The translations under genes were made by a program, and so were the position numbers. DNA of 45,612 nt from an uncultured beta proteobacterium (GTDB lineage Bacteria; Pseudomonadota; Gammaproteobacteria; Burkholderiales; Burkholderiaceae_C). Shown piece after piece: positions 29,093 to 37,935 of the stretch. The notes beneath the pieces are model-generated. The model saw only the letters and a program-made list of their open reading frames with translations. It did not search any database and was not told the DNA's origin. The DNA is taken from positions 1 to 45,612 of the forward strand of contig CAJAES010000048.1 of the NCBI GenBank assembly GCA_903938815.1, given 5' to 3'. How positions within the stretch are numbered: the stretch's first letter is position 1; each line of letters opens with the position of its first letter.

Positions 29093-29974
29093 CTAGACCG
29101 CCCAGCCCGCAAGCGGATGCTGAGTCAGACTCCGGCACATCCGACCTTCCCAACCCGGTGCCAACTGCTGCACCGGAAGTGTCGCCACGGGAACGTCACC
29201 TGTACCGGCTCTCGCGAACACTGCGCTGCCGGAGCCCGTCATGCGGCTGTTGCCGTAACGTGCTTCGAGCCACCGGGCGGCTTGCGCCACCTCGGCACAT
29301 CGGTCTTCGGCGGGCGGCTGCAGGTCGTTTCGACCCCATCCGCTGCTCCAGGCCAACATGCGCCGTGCGTCATCGAGAGAGCCTTCCACTATAACAGGTT
29401 CCGTGTCGCGTGTAAGGGCTTCGTGCGTGAAGATCTCTGCCGTGGGCAGCGACGCCGCTGGTTTCACGACCGCGTACCACTGCTGCGGCAGCGTGATCGG
29501 TGTCAGTTGCTCGCCGATGCCTTCGACGAAGGCGTTGTGGCCGCCGATGAAGAAGGGCACGTCGGCGCCCAGCCGCGCGCCGATCGCCAGCAGTCTGGAG
29601 CGGGGCCACTGCAGGCCCCAGAGCTGGTTCAGCCCCAGCAGGACCGTGGCTGCGTCGGAACTGCCGCCGCCCATGCCCGCGCCGGCAGGCAGGCGCTTGT
29701 CGATGTGGATGTCCGCACCGAGTGCGCAGCCTGATTCCGACTTCAGCAGCCGTGCGGCGCGCAGGCACAGGTCGTCGGGCGGCAACTGCGCGCCGTGGTC
29801 GTGGCGCTGCAGGCGGCCGTCGTCCCGGCGTTCGAGGTGCAGGGTGTCGCACCAGTCGATCATCACGAAGGGCGACTGAAGCAGGTGATAGCCGTCTGCG
29901 CGGCGCCCGATCACGTGCAGGAACAGGTTCAGCTTGGCCGGGGCCGGCAGGTCGTGCAGCGCAGCGAGCGCCAT
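29093..29974 (-). CDS. ispE: 4-diphosphocytidyl-2-C-methyl-D-erythritol kinase
   Basis: GHMP kinase of the MEP isoprenoid pathway. 293 residues. N-terminus: PAPAKLNLFLHVIGRRADGYHLLQS. The ATP-binding glycine-rich loop is KRLPAGAGMGGGSSDAATVLLGLN. GADVPFFIGGHNAFVEGIGE and RMTGSGSAVFA complete the family pattern. The ATG at 29974 shares a base with the lolB stop (TGATG), a coupling usual for this pair. tRNA-Gln lies 39 bp downstream. Confidence 0.95.
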   Translation of the reverse strand: MALAALHDLPAPAKLNLFLHVIGRRADGYHLLQSPFVMIDWCDTLHLERRDDGRLQRHDHGAQLPPDDLCLRAARLLKSESGCALGADIHIDKRLPAGAGMGGGSSDAATVLLGLNQLWGLQWPRSRLLAIGARLGADVPFFIGGHNAFVEGIGEQLTPITLPQQWYAVVKPAASLPTAEIFTHEALTRDTEPVIVEGSLDDARRMLAWSSGWGRNDLQPPAEDRCAEVAQAARWLEARYGNSRMTGSGSAVFARAGTGDVPVATLPVQQLAPGWEGRMCRSLTQHPLAGWAV

Positions 29975-30537
29975 CAGGGGTTCTCCAGGCGGATGCGCAG
30001 CGTGACGGCCGGAGCCTGCGCGCGGGTCGCGATGATGAAGCCTTCCGCCTTCCGGGTGAGGTCGAGCGCCCAGCCGAGCTGGGTGAATCCTTCGCCTTGC
30101 GGCATGGACGCCGCGCCTGTCCAGGGCCGTCCGCGCAGCCAGTCGGGCAGTGCCTGCAGCGGAAGGTCTTCACCCAGCGCCTCGCGCGCCAGCGCTGCCA
30201 GATCCGGGAAGCGCGCCTCGCCTTGCGACGTCACAAGCAGCACCTCGCCCGGGGACCAGCGAGCCGCGGCCATCTGCGGGCCCAGCGGCGTCGACAGCCG
30301 CAGTTCGCCGGCCTCGGCACTGCCCCGCAGGTCGAACGCGGCATTGACGCCGCGGGCGGGCGCGGTCTCCGTGGCCGCCACTTGCAGCGACAGGCGGCCG
30401 GACAACATGGAGCCGCCCGCAGCGGGTACGCTGGCGCAGCCGGCGGCCAGCAGCAGGACGGACGCGACGGCAGGTGCGAACAACCAGACCCGCGCCGTCG
30501 CGGGCAGGGCCGCACCGGCACCGGCGCGCGAAGTCAC
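29974..30537 (-). CDS. lolB: Outer-membrane lipoprotein insertion protein LolB
   Basis: Receives lipoproteins from LolA and inserts them into the outer membrane. 187 residues: a lipoprotein signal ending in LLLAAGC with Cys34, then the LolB beta-barrel-like part (LSGRLSLQVA..., FDLRGSAEAGELRLSTPLG, the segment ending RIRLENP). The start is GTG at 30537, which overlaps the stop of the upstream TPR gene as GTGA. Position between a TPR gene and ispE is the standard Betaproteobacterial arrangement. The DUF5666 lipoprotein is a possible client. Confidence 0.88.
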   Translation of the reverse strand: MTSRAGAGAALPATARVWLFAPAVASVLLLAAGCASVPAAGGSMLSGRLSLQVAATETAPARGVNAAFDLRGSAEAGELRLSTPLGPQMAAARWSPGEVLLVTSQGEARFPDLAALAREALGEDLPLQALPDWLRGRPWTGAASMPQGEGFTQLGWALDLTRKAEGFIIATRAQAPAVTLRIRLENP

Positions 30538-32426
30538 AGCCCGACCTGCAGCCGGGCGAGCGTCTCGCGCAGCACTTCGTTGGCGCTGTCGCGCGCCAGC
30601 GCCTGGCGCCAGACGCGGCGGGCGTCGTCCTGGCGGCCCAGGGCCCACAGAACCTCGCCGAGGTGGGCACCGATCTCGGTGTCGGGCCGCGAGGTCCATG
30701 CCCGGCGCAGCTGCCGCTCGGCTTCGTCGAGGTTGCCGAGCCGGAATTCCACCCACCCGAGGCTGTCGGTGATGAAGGGATCGCCGGGTTTGAGTTCCAG
30801 GGCGCGCCGGATCAGGTCGCGCGCTTCGGGCAGGCGCTGGCCGCGATCGGCCAGCGAGTAGCCGAGCGCGTTGTGCGCGTGGCCATGGTCCGGCTTCATC
30901 GCGATGACCTGGCGCAGCAGGCGCTCCATGTCGTCGATGCGGTTGATCTTCTCGGCCACCATGGCCTGCTCGTAGAGCAGGTCGATGTCTTCCGGGAACC
31001 GGCGCACGGCCTGTTCGTAAACGTCGTACGCGGCCTGCATGCGCTTCACGTCGCGCAGGAGTTGCGCCTCGGCCACCAGCTTGGCGCGCGCGTCGTCCGC
31101 GTTGCGCTCGGGCACGCGGCGCAGCGACGCGACGGCGTTGTCCACCTGGCCCTGCCGGGCCATCAGCATGGCGCGGCGCGTCTGCACCTCGAGCGCGCGC
31201 TGCGGGTCCTCGATGCGGGCCAGCCAGGTCTCGGCGCCGGCAAAGTCGCCGCGCTGCTCGGCCGACTGGGCCAGCATCAGCCAGGCCTGCACGAGGCCCT
31301 GGTCCGGCCGCGTGGTGTCGTCGTCAGCGTCCGTCTCGTCGTCGTCCTTAGGCTCCGAACCGGGTGACGATGCCGCCGCCGCTGGTGCGGCAGTCGATGC
31401 GGGCGCCGGGCCTGGCGCTGCGCCTGCCGGCTTCATGTCGGCCGGCACAGCGGGTTGAGCTGATGGAGCCGATGGGGCCGATGGGGCTGTTTGGGCCTGC
31501 GCGAGAGCGACATAGCGCAGCAGCGCTGCATCGGCCTCGGCGAAGTGCCGCAACTCCAGGTGCAGGGCGCCGAGCATCAGCCAGGGCGCTGCCTGGTCGG
31601 GCTGCTGGCGCGTGGCGGCCTCGAGCTGCTCGATGGATTCCGGGTAGCGCTGCGCGGCGGTGAGCACGCGTGCCCAGGCCAGCCGCAGCGCGGGCTCGGC
31701 GCCCGGGCGCGAGAAGTAGGCCACGACGAGCTGCTCGGCATCCGGTCGCACGGCGCGCAGTTCCATCGCCAGCAGCACCGGACCGGGCGCCGACGGGTCG
31801 GCCGCGGCGGCATCGCGGGCCAGGCCCAGCGCGCGGTCGGGGTCATTGGCCGCCAGCCAGGCACGCCCGCTCGCGACCACCGAAGCGGTGCGCGTGGCTT
31901 CGCCCTTCAGGTAGGGCGCGAGAGCGGTGTCCAGCAACACGGCGGTCGCGCGCTTGTCCGTCGCGCGTTCCAGGAAGCGCGGCAGCGCGGCGATGAGGCC
32001 GCCGCGCTCGGCTGCGGGCGTCGCGACGATCAGGGCCGACAGTGGCGGGCCGGCTTCGGCAAGCCGGTTCAGCGCGGTCAGGATCTGCAGCTCCAGCCGC
32101 AGCGGGTCGAGATCGGTCGGGAGGGCCTCGCGCCACGCGCGGGTGGTGGCCAAGGCCTCGGCGCCGGCTCGCGCCTGCAACGCGACATCCATCGCCCTGC
32201 GGAAGAGTTGCGGGTCGCGCGTGCGCCGCGCGGCGTCCATGAAGACCTGGTAGGCGGTGCCGGGGTCGCCGTTGCGCAACTCCATTTCGCCGACCAGCAA
32301 CTGATAGAAGAGTGCCGAATCGAGCGCGGTGCGCCCGGCGGGCGCCTCGGCGGACCATGCGGCGCTGAAACTGGTCACGAGGACCAGTGCTGCCGTGGCT
32401 TTGCGCCAGGGCCTGAACTCAGGCAT
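30534..32426 (-). CDS. Exported TPR-repeat protein
   Basis: 630 residues. A signal peptide ([20 protein letters not shown]) is followed by TPR units across about 30-310. An Ala/Pro/Ser-rich linker with an acidic run ([15 protein letters not shown]) spans about 315-390, and a second set of TPR units, including [20 protein letters not shown] and [18 protein letters not shown], runs to the C-terminus. I chose ATG 32426 because GGGAG is well spaced upstream; ATGs at 32438 and 32453 are alternatives. It is coupled to lolB by GTGA overlap, which suggests a role in outer-membrane biogenesis; the biochemical function is unknown. Confidence 0.88.
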   Translation of the reverse strand: MPEFRPWRKATAALVLVTSFSAAWSAEAPAGRTALDSALFYQLLVGEMELRNGDPGTAYQVFMDAARRTRDPQLFRRAMDVALQARAGAEALATTRAWREALPTDLDPLRLELQILTALNRLAEAGPPLSALIVATPAAERGGLIAALPRFLERATDKRATAVLLDTALAPYLKGEATRTASVVASGRAWLAANDPDRALGLARDAAAADPSAPGPVLLAMELRAVRPDAEQLVVAYFSRPGAEPALRLAWARVLTAAQRYPESIEQLEAATRQQPDQAAPWLMLGALHLELRHFAEADAALLRYVALAQAQTAPSAPSAPSAQPAVPADMKPAGAAPGPAPASTAAPAAAASSPGSEPKDDDETDADDDTTRPDQGLVQAWLMLAQSAEQRGDFAGAETWLARIEDPQRALEVQTRRAMLMARQGQVDNAVASLRRVPERNADDARAKLVAEAQLLRDVKRMQAAYDVYEQAVRRFPEDIDLLYEQAMVAEKINRIDDMERLLRQVIAMKPDHGHAHNALGYSLADRGQRLPEARDLIRRALELKPGDPFITDSLGWVEFRLGNLDEAERQLRRAWTSRPDTEIGAHLGEVLWALGRQDDARRVWRQALARDSANEVLRETLARLQVGL

Positions 32427-32470
32427 TGCCACTCCCATCCGATCGAAATTCATTCTCACATAATGCCTGC

Positions 32471-33301
32471 ATGCCGGAACTCCCTGAAGTCGAGGTCACT
32501 CGGCGCAGCCTCGACGGGCCCCTGCAGGGTGCCGAGGTGCTGTCGCTCCACATGGGCAAGCCGCTGCGCTGGCCGCTGGGGCAGGATCCGCAGCACTTCG
32601 CGGGCCTGCGCATCGGGCCCATCACCCGGCGCGGCAAGTACCTGTGGCTGCCGCTCGAAGGCCGCGCGGGCGCCGGCGGCCTGCTGGTGCACCTGGGCAT
32701 GTCGGGCTCGCTGGCGCTGCACCGCGGCGAGGTTCCCGAACCCGGCCCGCACGATCACTTCGAGCTCGTGACCCGCCACGGCACGCTGCGCCTGACCGAC
32801 CCGCGGCGCTTCGGCGCGGTGGTCTGGTCGGCATCGCAGGACGAGGATCCGGCGCGCAAGCTGCTGTCTTCGCTGGGCCATGAGCCCTTCGATGAATCGC
32901 TGACGCCGGAGTTCCTCCACGCGCAGCTGCAGCGTCGACGCTCCCCCATCAAGCCCGTGCTGCTGGCGGGCGACATCGTCGTCGGCGCTGGCAACATCTA
33001 CGCCTGCGAAGCGCTGTTCCATGCCCGCATCCACCCGGCCTTGCGGGCCGACCGCATCAGCCGCCCGCGCGCGGCCCGGTTGCTGGCGGCCGTGCGCGAG
33101 ACCCTCACGCGTGCGCTCGCGCTCGGCGGCACCACGCTGCGCGACTTCCGGGACGCGCACGGCATGGACGGCGCCTTCCAGGACGAAGCCGCGGTCTACG
33201 GCCGCGCCGGCCAGCCCTGCGGGCTTTGCGGCACGCCGGTCCGGCGCATGGTGCAGGGGCAGCGCGCCACCTACTGGTGCCCGCGTTGCCAGAAGCGCTG
33301 A
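32471..33301 (+). CDS. mutM: Formamidopyrimidine-DNA glycosylase
   Basis: Base-excision repair glycosylase/AP lyase for 8-oxoguanine. 276 residues. The catalytic N-terminal proline and glutamate are in MPELPEVEV. It has the H2TH region ([23 protein letters not shown]) and the C-terminal zinc finger C-x2-C ... C-x2-C (CGLCG, CPRCQKR). CATAAT at 32459-32464 ends six bases before the ATG, so it may be leaderless. Divergent from the TPR gene with 44 bp between. Confidence 0.97.
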   Translation: MPELPEVEVTRRSLDGPLQGAEVLSLHMGKPLRWPLGQDPQHFAGLRIGPITRRGKYLWLPLEGRAGAGGLLVHLGMSGSLALHRGEVPEPGPHDHFELVTRHGTLRLTDPRRFGAVVWSASQDEDPARKLLSSLGHEPFDESLTPEFLHAQLQRRRSPIKPVLLAGDIVVGAGNIYACEALFHARIHPALRADRISRPRAARLLAAVRETLTRALALGGTTLRDFRDAHGMDGAFQDEAAVYGRAGQPCGLCGTPVRRMVQGQRATYWCPRCQKR

Positions 33302-33482
33302 CGACCAGCGAGGGTGCCACATTGATGCCAACCGAGACGCCAACCGAGACGCTCACCGAGATGCGCAGGCCCCGCAAGGGTGCCCGGGCGTGACACGCTG
33401 CGCACCCGCTGGGGGGTCGTTGTCAGCAAGTGTTTCGCCGATCAACATGAGCTCGACGCTGAGCTAGCATGAGGCAAAGCCG
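33302..33482 (+). other. mutM-dynamin intergenic region with 12-bp repeats
   Basis: 181 bp without a gene. Three imperfect 12-bp units of the form GACGCCAACCGA run from 33324 to 33359. Further on, a TTGTCA at 33420-33425 could serve as a -35 box for the dynamin gene, but the matching -10 (CAACAT, 33443-33448) is poor. GAGGC about 10 bases before ATG 33483 is the likely ribosome site. Confidence 0.4.
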
Positions 33483-35429
33483 ATGCAAAGCACACTCGCC
33501 TCCCGCCTGGACACGCAGGCCTCCTGGCGCGGTACCCTCGACCGCAGCGTCAGCGCCTTCGCCCGTTTCCTGTCCGATCACGATCTGACGGAGCCGGGTG
33601 ACGGTGCGCACCTGGCGTCTCTGCACCAGCGTCTGCTCGCCGACCGCCTGACGGTGGCGTTCGTCGCCGAGTTCTCGCGCGGCAAATCCGAACTGATCAA
33701 CGCGATCTTCTTCGCCGACACCGGCCGTCGCGTCCTGCCGGCCACGCCGGGCCGCACCACGATGTGTCCGGTGGAACTGTTCCACGACCCCGAGCAGCCG
33801 CCTTCGCTCGCGCTGCTGCCCATCGAGACCCGGCTGCATGGCCTGTCGCTGGCCGAGCTGCGGGGCCGGGACGAGCCCTGGGAGCGCGTGCCGCTGGATC
33901 CTGCGCAGCCCGAGGCGCTGGCCCGCGCGCTGTCCGCCGTCACGCTGACGCAGCGCGTGCCTGTCGAGACCGCCGAGCGCCTGGGCTTCTGGGATGCCGA
34001 GCACCCCGACGACAACCCGCGGCTCGAGGCCGACGGAACGGTGGAGGTGCCGGCCTGGCGCCACGCGCTCATCAACTACCCGCACCCGCTGCTGCAGCGC
34101 GGCCTCGTCGTGATCGACACGCCCGGGCTGAACGCCATCGGCGCCGAGCCCGAGCTCACGCTGTCGCTGCTGCCCTCGGCCCACGCCACGGTCTTCATCC
34201 TCGCCGCCGACACCGGGGTCACGAAGTCCGACCTCGCCATCTGGCGCGAGCACCTGGGTGGCAACGCGCTCGAGCGTTTCGTGGTGCTCAACAAGATTGA
34301 CGCCCTGGCCGACCCGTTGCTGCAACCGGCCGAGGTGAACGCGCAGATCGATCGCCAGTGCGCGCAGACGGCCGAGACGCTGGGCATTCCGCTGGCGCGC
34401 GTGTTCCCGCTGTCGGCCCGCGACGCGCTGTCGGCACGGGTCTCGGGGCACCCCGAAGCGCTGCAGCGCAGCCGTCTGCCGGTGCTGGAGACGGCGCTCG
34501 CCGAGGAACTGCTGCCGCGCCAGACCGAACTGCTCGCACAGGCCGCCGTCGAGACGATGCGGCAGCTGCGCGAAGCCGCTTCGCGGCGTCTCGGCGACCG
34601 CCGACGCCACAACGCGGAGCAGATGCTGGAGTTGCGCGGCCTGCGCGGCAAGAGCAGCGGCAAGGTTCGCCTGATGCTCGCGCGCGTCGAGGCCGAGGCC
34701 GCCGACTTCGAGCGCTGCACCGCGCGCCTGGCAGCGCTGCGCGCCGTGCAGACCCGGCAGCAGCGCGAGGCGCTGGCCCGCTTGTCCAGCGATGCGCTGC
34801 GCGCCGAAGTCTCGGCCATGCAGTCGGCCTCCAGCGCCGCGACCATCGCCTTCGGCGCGCGCAAGCCCTTCGAGCTGATGTTCGAGCGGCTCAAGGGTGC
34901 GGTCGGCGCCGCCGAGGCGCAGACCCTGGAAATGCAGCGCATGCTGGAAGGCAGCTTCCGGCAGCTCAACACCGAGTTCGGTTTCGCCTTCGCACTGGGC
35001 ATTGCGCCCGATCTGGGCCGCTATCGGGCGGAACTCGACCTGATCGCCCAGAACTACGGCCGCTACGTCGGCCTGTCGCAGGCGTGGCGCCTGGCGGTGC
35101 CGGGCTTCGTCGAGCAGTTCCGGCGCATGCTGGTGTCCAAGCTGCGCGTGGTGTTCGAGAACGCCGCGAGCGACATCGAGCTCTGGGGCAAGGGCGCCAG
35201 CACGCAGGTCGAGCAGCAGCTGCGTGAGCGCCGCAAGGCGTTCCAGCGCCGACGCGAGGCGCTGGAGCGCATCCAGTCCGCCGCCGGCGAACTGGAGCAG
35301 CGCATCAACGAGGTCGAGGCCCAGGACCAGCACCTGCGCGACCTGCAGCAGCGCCTGGACCGTTCGGTGTCCGACACCGTCTCCATCGCGCTCGGCATGT
35401 TCTCAGAGCCGCAAGCGAACGCGGCGTGA
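33483..35429 (+). CDS. Bacterial dynamin-like GTPase
   Basis: 648-residue large GTPase of the dynamin superfamily. G1 is EFSRGKS at 63-69, G2 the threonine pair in GRTTMCP (91-96), G3 DTPG at 212-215 and G4 NKID at 270-273. After the GTPase domain comes a long helical stalk rich in Arg/Gln/Glu (about 345-500 and 580-640), with a moderately hydrophobic central part (FGFAFALGIAP near 500) that could be the membrane-contacting paddle. No transmembrane helix is clear. It lies between mutM and mutY, and its stop overlaps the mutY GTG start. Membrane remodelling is the family role; why it sits with two 8-oxoguanine repair genes is not known. Confidence 0.9.
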   Translation: MQSTLASRLDTQASWRGTLDRSVSAFARFLSDHDLTEPGDGAHLASLHQRLLADRLTVAFVAEFSRGKSELINAIFFADTGRRVLPATPGRTTMCPVELFHDPEQPPSLALLPIETRLHGLSLAELRGRDEPWERVPLDPAQPEALARALSAVTLTQRVPVETAERLGFWDAEHPDDNPRLEADGTVEVPAWRHALINYPHPLLQRGLVVIDTPGLNAIGAEPELTLSLLPSAHATVFILAADTGVTKSDLAIWREHLGGNALERFVVLNKIDALADPLLQPAEVNAQIDRQCAQTAETLGIPLARVFPLSARDALSARVSGHPEALQRSRLPVLETALAEELLPRQTELLAQAAVETMRQLREAASRRLGDRRRHNAEQMLELRGLRGKSSGKVRLMLARVEAEAADFERCTARLAALRAVQTRQQREALARLSSDALRAEVSAMQSASSAATIAFGARKPFELMFERLKGAVGAAEAQTLEMQRMLEGSFRQLNTEFGFAFALGIAPDLGRYRAELDLIAQNYGRYVGLSQAWRLAVPGFVEQFRRMLVSKLRVVFENAASDIELWGKGASTQVEQQLRERRKAFQRRREALERIQSAAGELEQRINEVEAQDQHLRDLQQRLDRSVSDTVSIALGMFSEPQANAA

Positions 35430-36448
35430 ACGACCCGGGCAGCCTGGCCGCGCAGGTCATCGCGTGGCAGCGGCAGCACGGGCGCCATGCGCTGCCGTGG
35501 CATGGCAGCCGCGACCCCTACCGCGTGTGGCTCTCAGAGGTGATGCTGCAGCAGACGCAGGTCACGACGGTGCTGGATTACTACGCCCGGTTCCTGGCCC
35601 GGTTTCCCGAGGTCGGTGCATTGGCCGCAGCGCCGCTGGACGATGTGCTGGCGCTGTGGAGCGGCCTGGGCTACTACAGCCGCGCGCGCAACCTGCACCG
35701 CTGCGCCCAGGCCGTGATGGCCGACCATGGCGGCCGTTTCCCGGATTCGGCCGCGATGCTGGCCACGCTGCCTGGCATCGGCCGCTCCACGGCTGCCGCC
35801 ATCGCGGCCTTCTGCTTCGGCGAGCGCGCGGCCATCCTGGACGGCAACGTCAAGCGCGTGCTCACCCGTGCGATCGGTTTCGCCGACGACCTGGCCGAAG
35901 CCCGCCACGAGCGCGCGCTGTGGCTGCAGGCCGAATCCCTGTTGCCGCTGCAGGGCGTGGAGGCCTACACGCAGGGGCTGATGGACCTCGGCGCCACCGT
36001 GTGTTTGCCGCGCCAGCCGCGTTGCGATGCCTGCCCGCTGCAGTCGCGCTGCGTCGCGCTCTCTGAAGGGCGCCCGCAGGCCTACCCGGTGAAGACCCGC
36101 AAGCTCAAGCGCAGCCGCCGCCAGCACGGCATCCTGTGGCTGCAGCAGGGCGACCGCGTGTGGCTTGCACAGCGCCCCGATGCCGGCGTGTGGGCGGGCC
36201 TGTGGAGCCTGCCCGAAGCCGCCTCGGCGGAAGACTGGGCTGCGCTGTCGGATGCCTGGCCCGGTGAGGGCGAAGCGCTGGCGCCCTTCGTGCACGTGCT
36301 GACGCACGTGGACTGGACGCTGGAACCCTACCGATGGCGCCTGCCGGAAGACGCAGCACTGCCCGCGCTGCCGGGCCGCTGGTTCAGCCTGGGGGCCGCG
36401 CTTCAAATGGGCCTTCCCGCGCCGATCCGCAAGCTGATCAGCCGCTGA
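35426..36448 (+). CDS. mutY: Adenine DNA glycosylase
   Basis: Removes adenine paired with 8-oxoguanine, completing the GO repair system with MutM. 340 residues: WHGSRDPYRVWLSEVMLQQTQV, the helix-hairpin-helix LPGIGRSTAAAIAAF with downstream catalytic aspartate in ILDGNVKRVLTR, the [4Fe-4S] motif C-x6-C-x2-C-x5-C (CLPRQPRCDACPLQSRC), and a C-terminal NUDIX-like MutT domain that reads 8-oxoG. The start is GTG 35426, overlapping the dynamin stop. The 3' end overlaps the convergent LON-domain gene by 11 bp. Confidence 0.96.
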   Translation: MNDPGSLAAQVIAWQRQHGRHALPWHGSRDPYRVWLSEVMLQQTQVTTVLDYYARFLARFPEVGALAAAPLDDVLALWSGLGYYSRARNLHRCAQAVMADHGGRFPDSAAMLATLPGIGRSTAAAIAAFCFGERAAILDGNVKRVLTRAIGFADDLAEARHERALWLQAESLLPLQGVEAYTQGLMDLGATVCLPRQPRCDACPLQSRCVALSEGRPQAYPVKTRKLKRSRRQHGILWLQQGDRVWLAQRPDAGVWAGLWSLPEAASAEDWAALSDAWPGEGEALAPFVHVLTHVDWTLEPYRWRLPEDAALPALPGRWFSLGAALQMGLPAPIRKLISR

Positions 36449-37061
36449 CGACCTGCTTTCCGCGCAGGTATTCGTCGACGATCTTCAGCCGGGCCGAGGC
36501 CGATTCCAGGGCCATGAGCTTCTGCTTGGCGGCCAGCGTGATGGGCAGGATCTCGCACCAGCGGTTGGCCACCCAGCCGGCGTCGTCGAGCCGGAAGGGC
36601 TCGGTGAAGGGCAGGCTGTCCTGGGCCTTCAGCTTGGCGATGGCCTGGGCCAGCGCCGTCACGGTGGGCAGCACCGCCGGCGCGGGCAACTCGGCGGCGT
36701 CGTCCTGGATCAGCGCCACGCTGGCCGTCCACAGGCCGTCGGGCTGCTGCTCGGGCGGGGTGTCGATCACGAAGCGGCTGCCGCCGGTGCAGCGCAGCCG
36801 CAGGATGCCGGTCTGCTCGCTGTCCACATCGGCGATGTGCGCGAGCGTGCCGACCTCTTCCATCGTCACGGCGGCGCGGCTGGTGTCGTGGCCCTGGCGC
36901 AGGCAGACCACGCCGAACGGGCGCTGTTCGCGCAGGCAGCGCGTGGCCAGATCCAGGTAGCGCGCCTCGAAGACCTTCAGCCCCAGCAGGCCGCCTGGGA
37001 ACAGCACCGCCTGCAGCGGGAACAGCGGCAGCGGGTCTGGCAGCTCAATGGGCCTGGGCAT
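36438..37061 (-). CDS. LON peptidase substrate-binding-domain protein
   Basis: 207 residues corresponding only to the N-terminal substrate-binding domain of Lon protease, with no AAA+ or protease domain. Hallmarks: LPLFPLQAVLFPGGLLGLKVFEARYLDL and FGVVCL, then GTLAHIADVD. Such stand-alone proteins are common in Proteobacteria and their role is not settled. The start at 37061 lies inside the end of rapZ (17-bp overlap), so it is probably the last gene of the nadK-recN-rapZ transcript. Confidence 0.92.
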   Translation of the reverse strand: MPRPIELPDPLPLFPLQAVLFPGGLLGLKVFEARYLDLATRCLREQRPFGVVCLRQGHDTSRAAVTMEEVGTLAHIADVDSEQTGILRLRCTGGSRFVIDTPPEQQPDGLWTASVALIQDDAAELPAPAVLPTVTALAQAIAKLKAQDSLPFTEPFRLDDAGWVANRWCEILPITLAAKQKLMALESASARLKIVDEYLRGKQVVSG

Positions 37062-37935
37062 CGAGTTCCCGGTGCCGGACGAGCGTGGTGACCTCGCTGC
37101 GGAAGCGCAGGCCCAGCGTCTCGGCGATGTAGACGGAACGGTGCTGCCCGCCGGTGCAGCCGATGCACACGGTCAGGTAGGCGCGTTGATCTGCACGCAG
37201 CGCCGGCAGCCAGTGGCGCACGAAGGATTCGATCTGCCCCATCATCACGGCGACCTCGGGCTGCGCCTCGAGGTACTGCGCGACTTCCTCGTCGCGCCCC
37301 GTCTTGGGCCGCAGTTCGCGGATGTAGAAGGGGTTGGGCAGCACGCGCACGTCGAACATGCAGTCGGCGTCGAGCGGCACGCCGTTCTTGAACGCGAAGG
37401 ACTCGAACACGAGCGTCAGCGAAGACGGCGGCACGCCCACAAGATCGCGCACCCAGGTGCGCAGTTGCGCCGGGCGCAGCTGGCTGGTGTCGACCACGGT
37501 GGCGATCTCGCGCATGCCCGAGAGCAGCTCGCGCTCCATTTCCAGCGCCTCGATCAGCGCGCGGGAGAGCTCCCCTTCGACGGCCGACAGGGGGTGCGGA
37601 CGCCGCGATTCGGAGAAGCGGCGCACCAGGGCATCGGTGCTGGCGTCCAGGAAGAGCACGCGGATGTGCTGGCCTTCCTCGCGCAGCTTCGCCACCAGCG
37701 GCATCAGCTGCGGCAGCGAGACGGCGGTGCGCACATCCACCGCCACCGCCACGCGGCTGGTGAATCGTTCCTGCTCGAGGCGGATGAAGTCGCGCAGCAG
37801 TTCGGGCGGCAGGTTGTCGACGCAGAAGTAACCGGCGTCTTCCAGCGCGTGCAGCGCCACCGACTTGCCCGAACCGGAGATGCCGGTGACGAGAACGACC
37901 TCGGCCCCGCCCGGCCGGCCTGCGGGCGCGTTCAA
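37045..37935 (-). CDS. rapZ: RNase adapter protein RapZ
   Basis: Nucleotide-binding regulator that in enterobacteria directs RNase E to the GlmZ small RNA; the role in Betaproteobacteria is less clear. 296 residues, with Walker A GISGSGKS at 18-25, VDVRTA, LFLDASTDALVRRFSESRRPHPL, and the C-terminal VCIGCTGGQHRSVYIAE and FRSEV.TLVRHRELD. The start codon is TTG at 37935: it overlaps the recN stop (TTGA) and has GGGAGG upstream. Confidence 0.93.
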   Translation of the reverse strand: MNAPAGRPGGAEVVLVTGISGSGKSVALHALEDAGYFCVDNLPPELLRDFIRLEQERFTSRVAVAVDVRTAVSLPQLMPLVAKLREEGQHIRVLFLDASTDALVRRFSESRRPHPLSAVEGELSRALIEALEMERELLSGMREIATVVDTSQLRPAQLRTWVRDLVGVPPSSLTLVFESFAFKNGVPLDADCMFDVRVLPNPFYIRELRPKTGRDEEVAQYLEAQPEVAVMMGQIESFVRHWLPALRADQRAYLTVCIGCTGGQHRSVYIAETLGLRFRSEVTTLVRHRELDAQAH

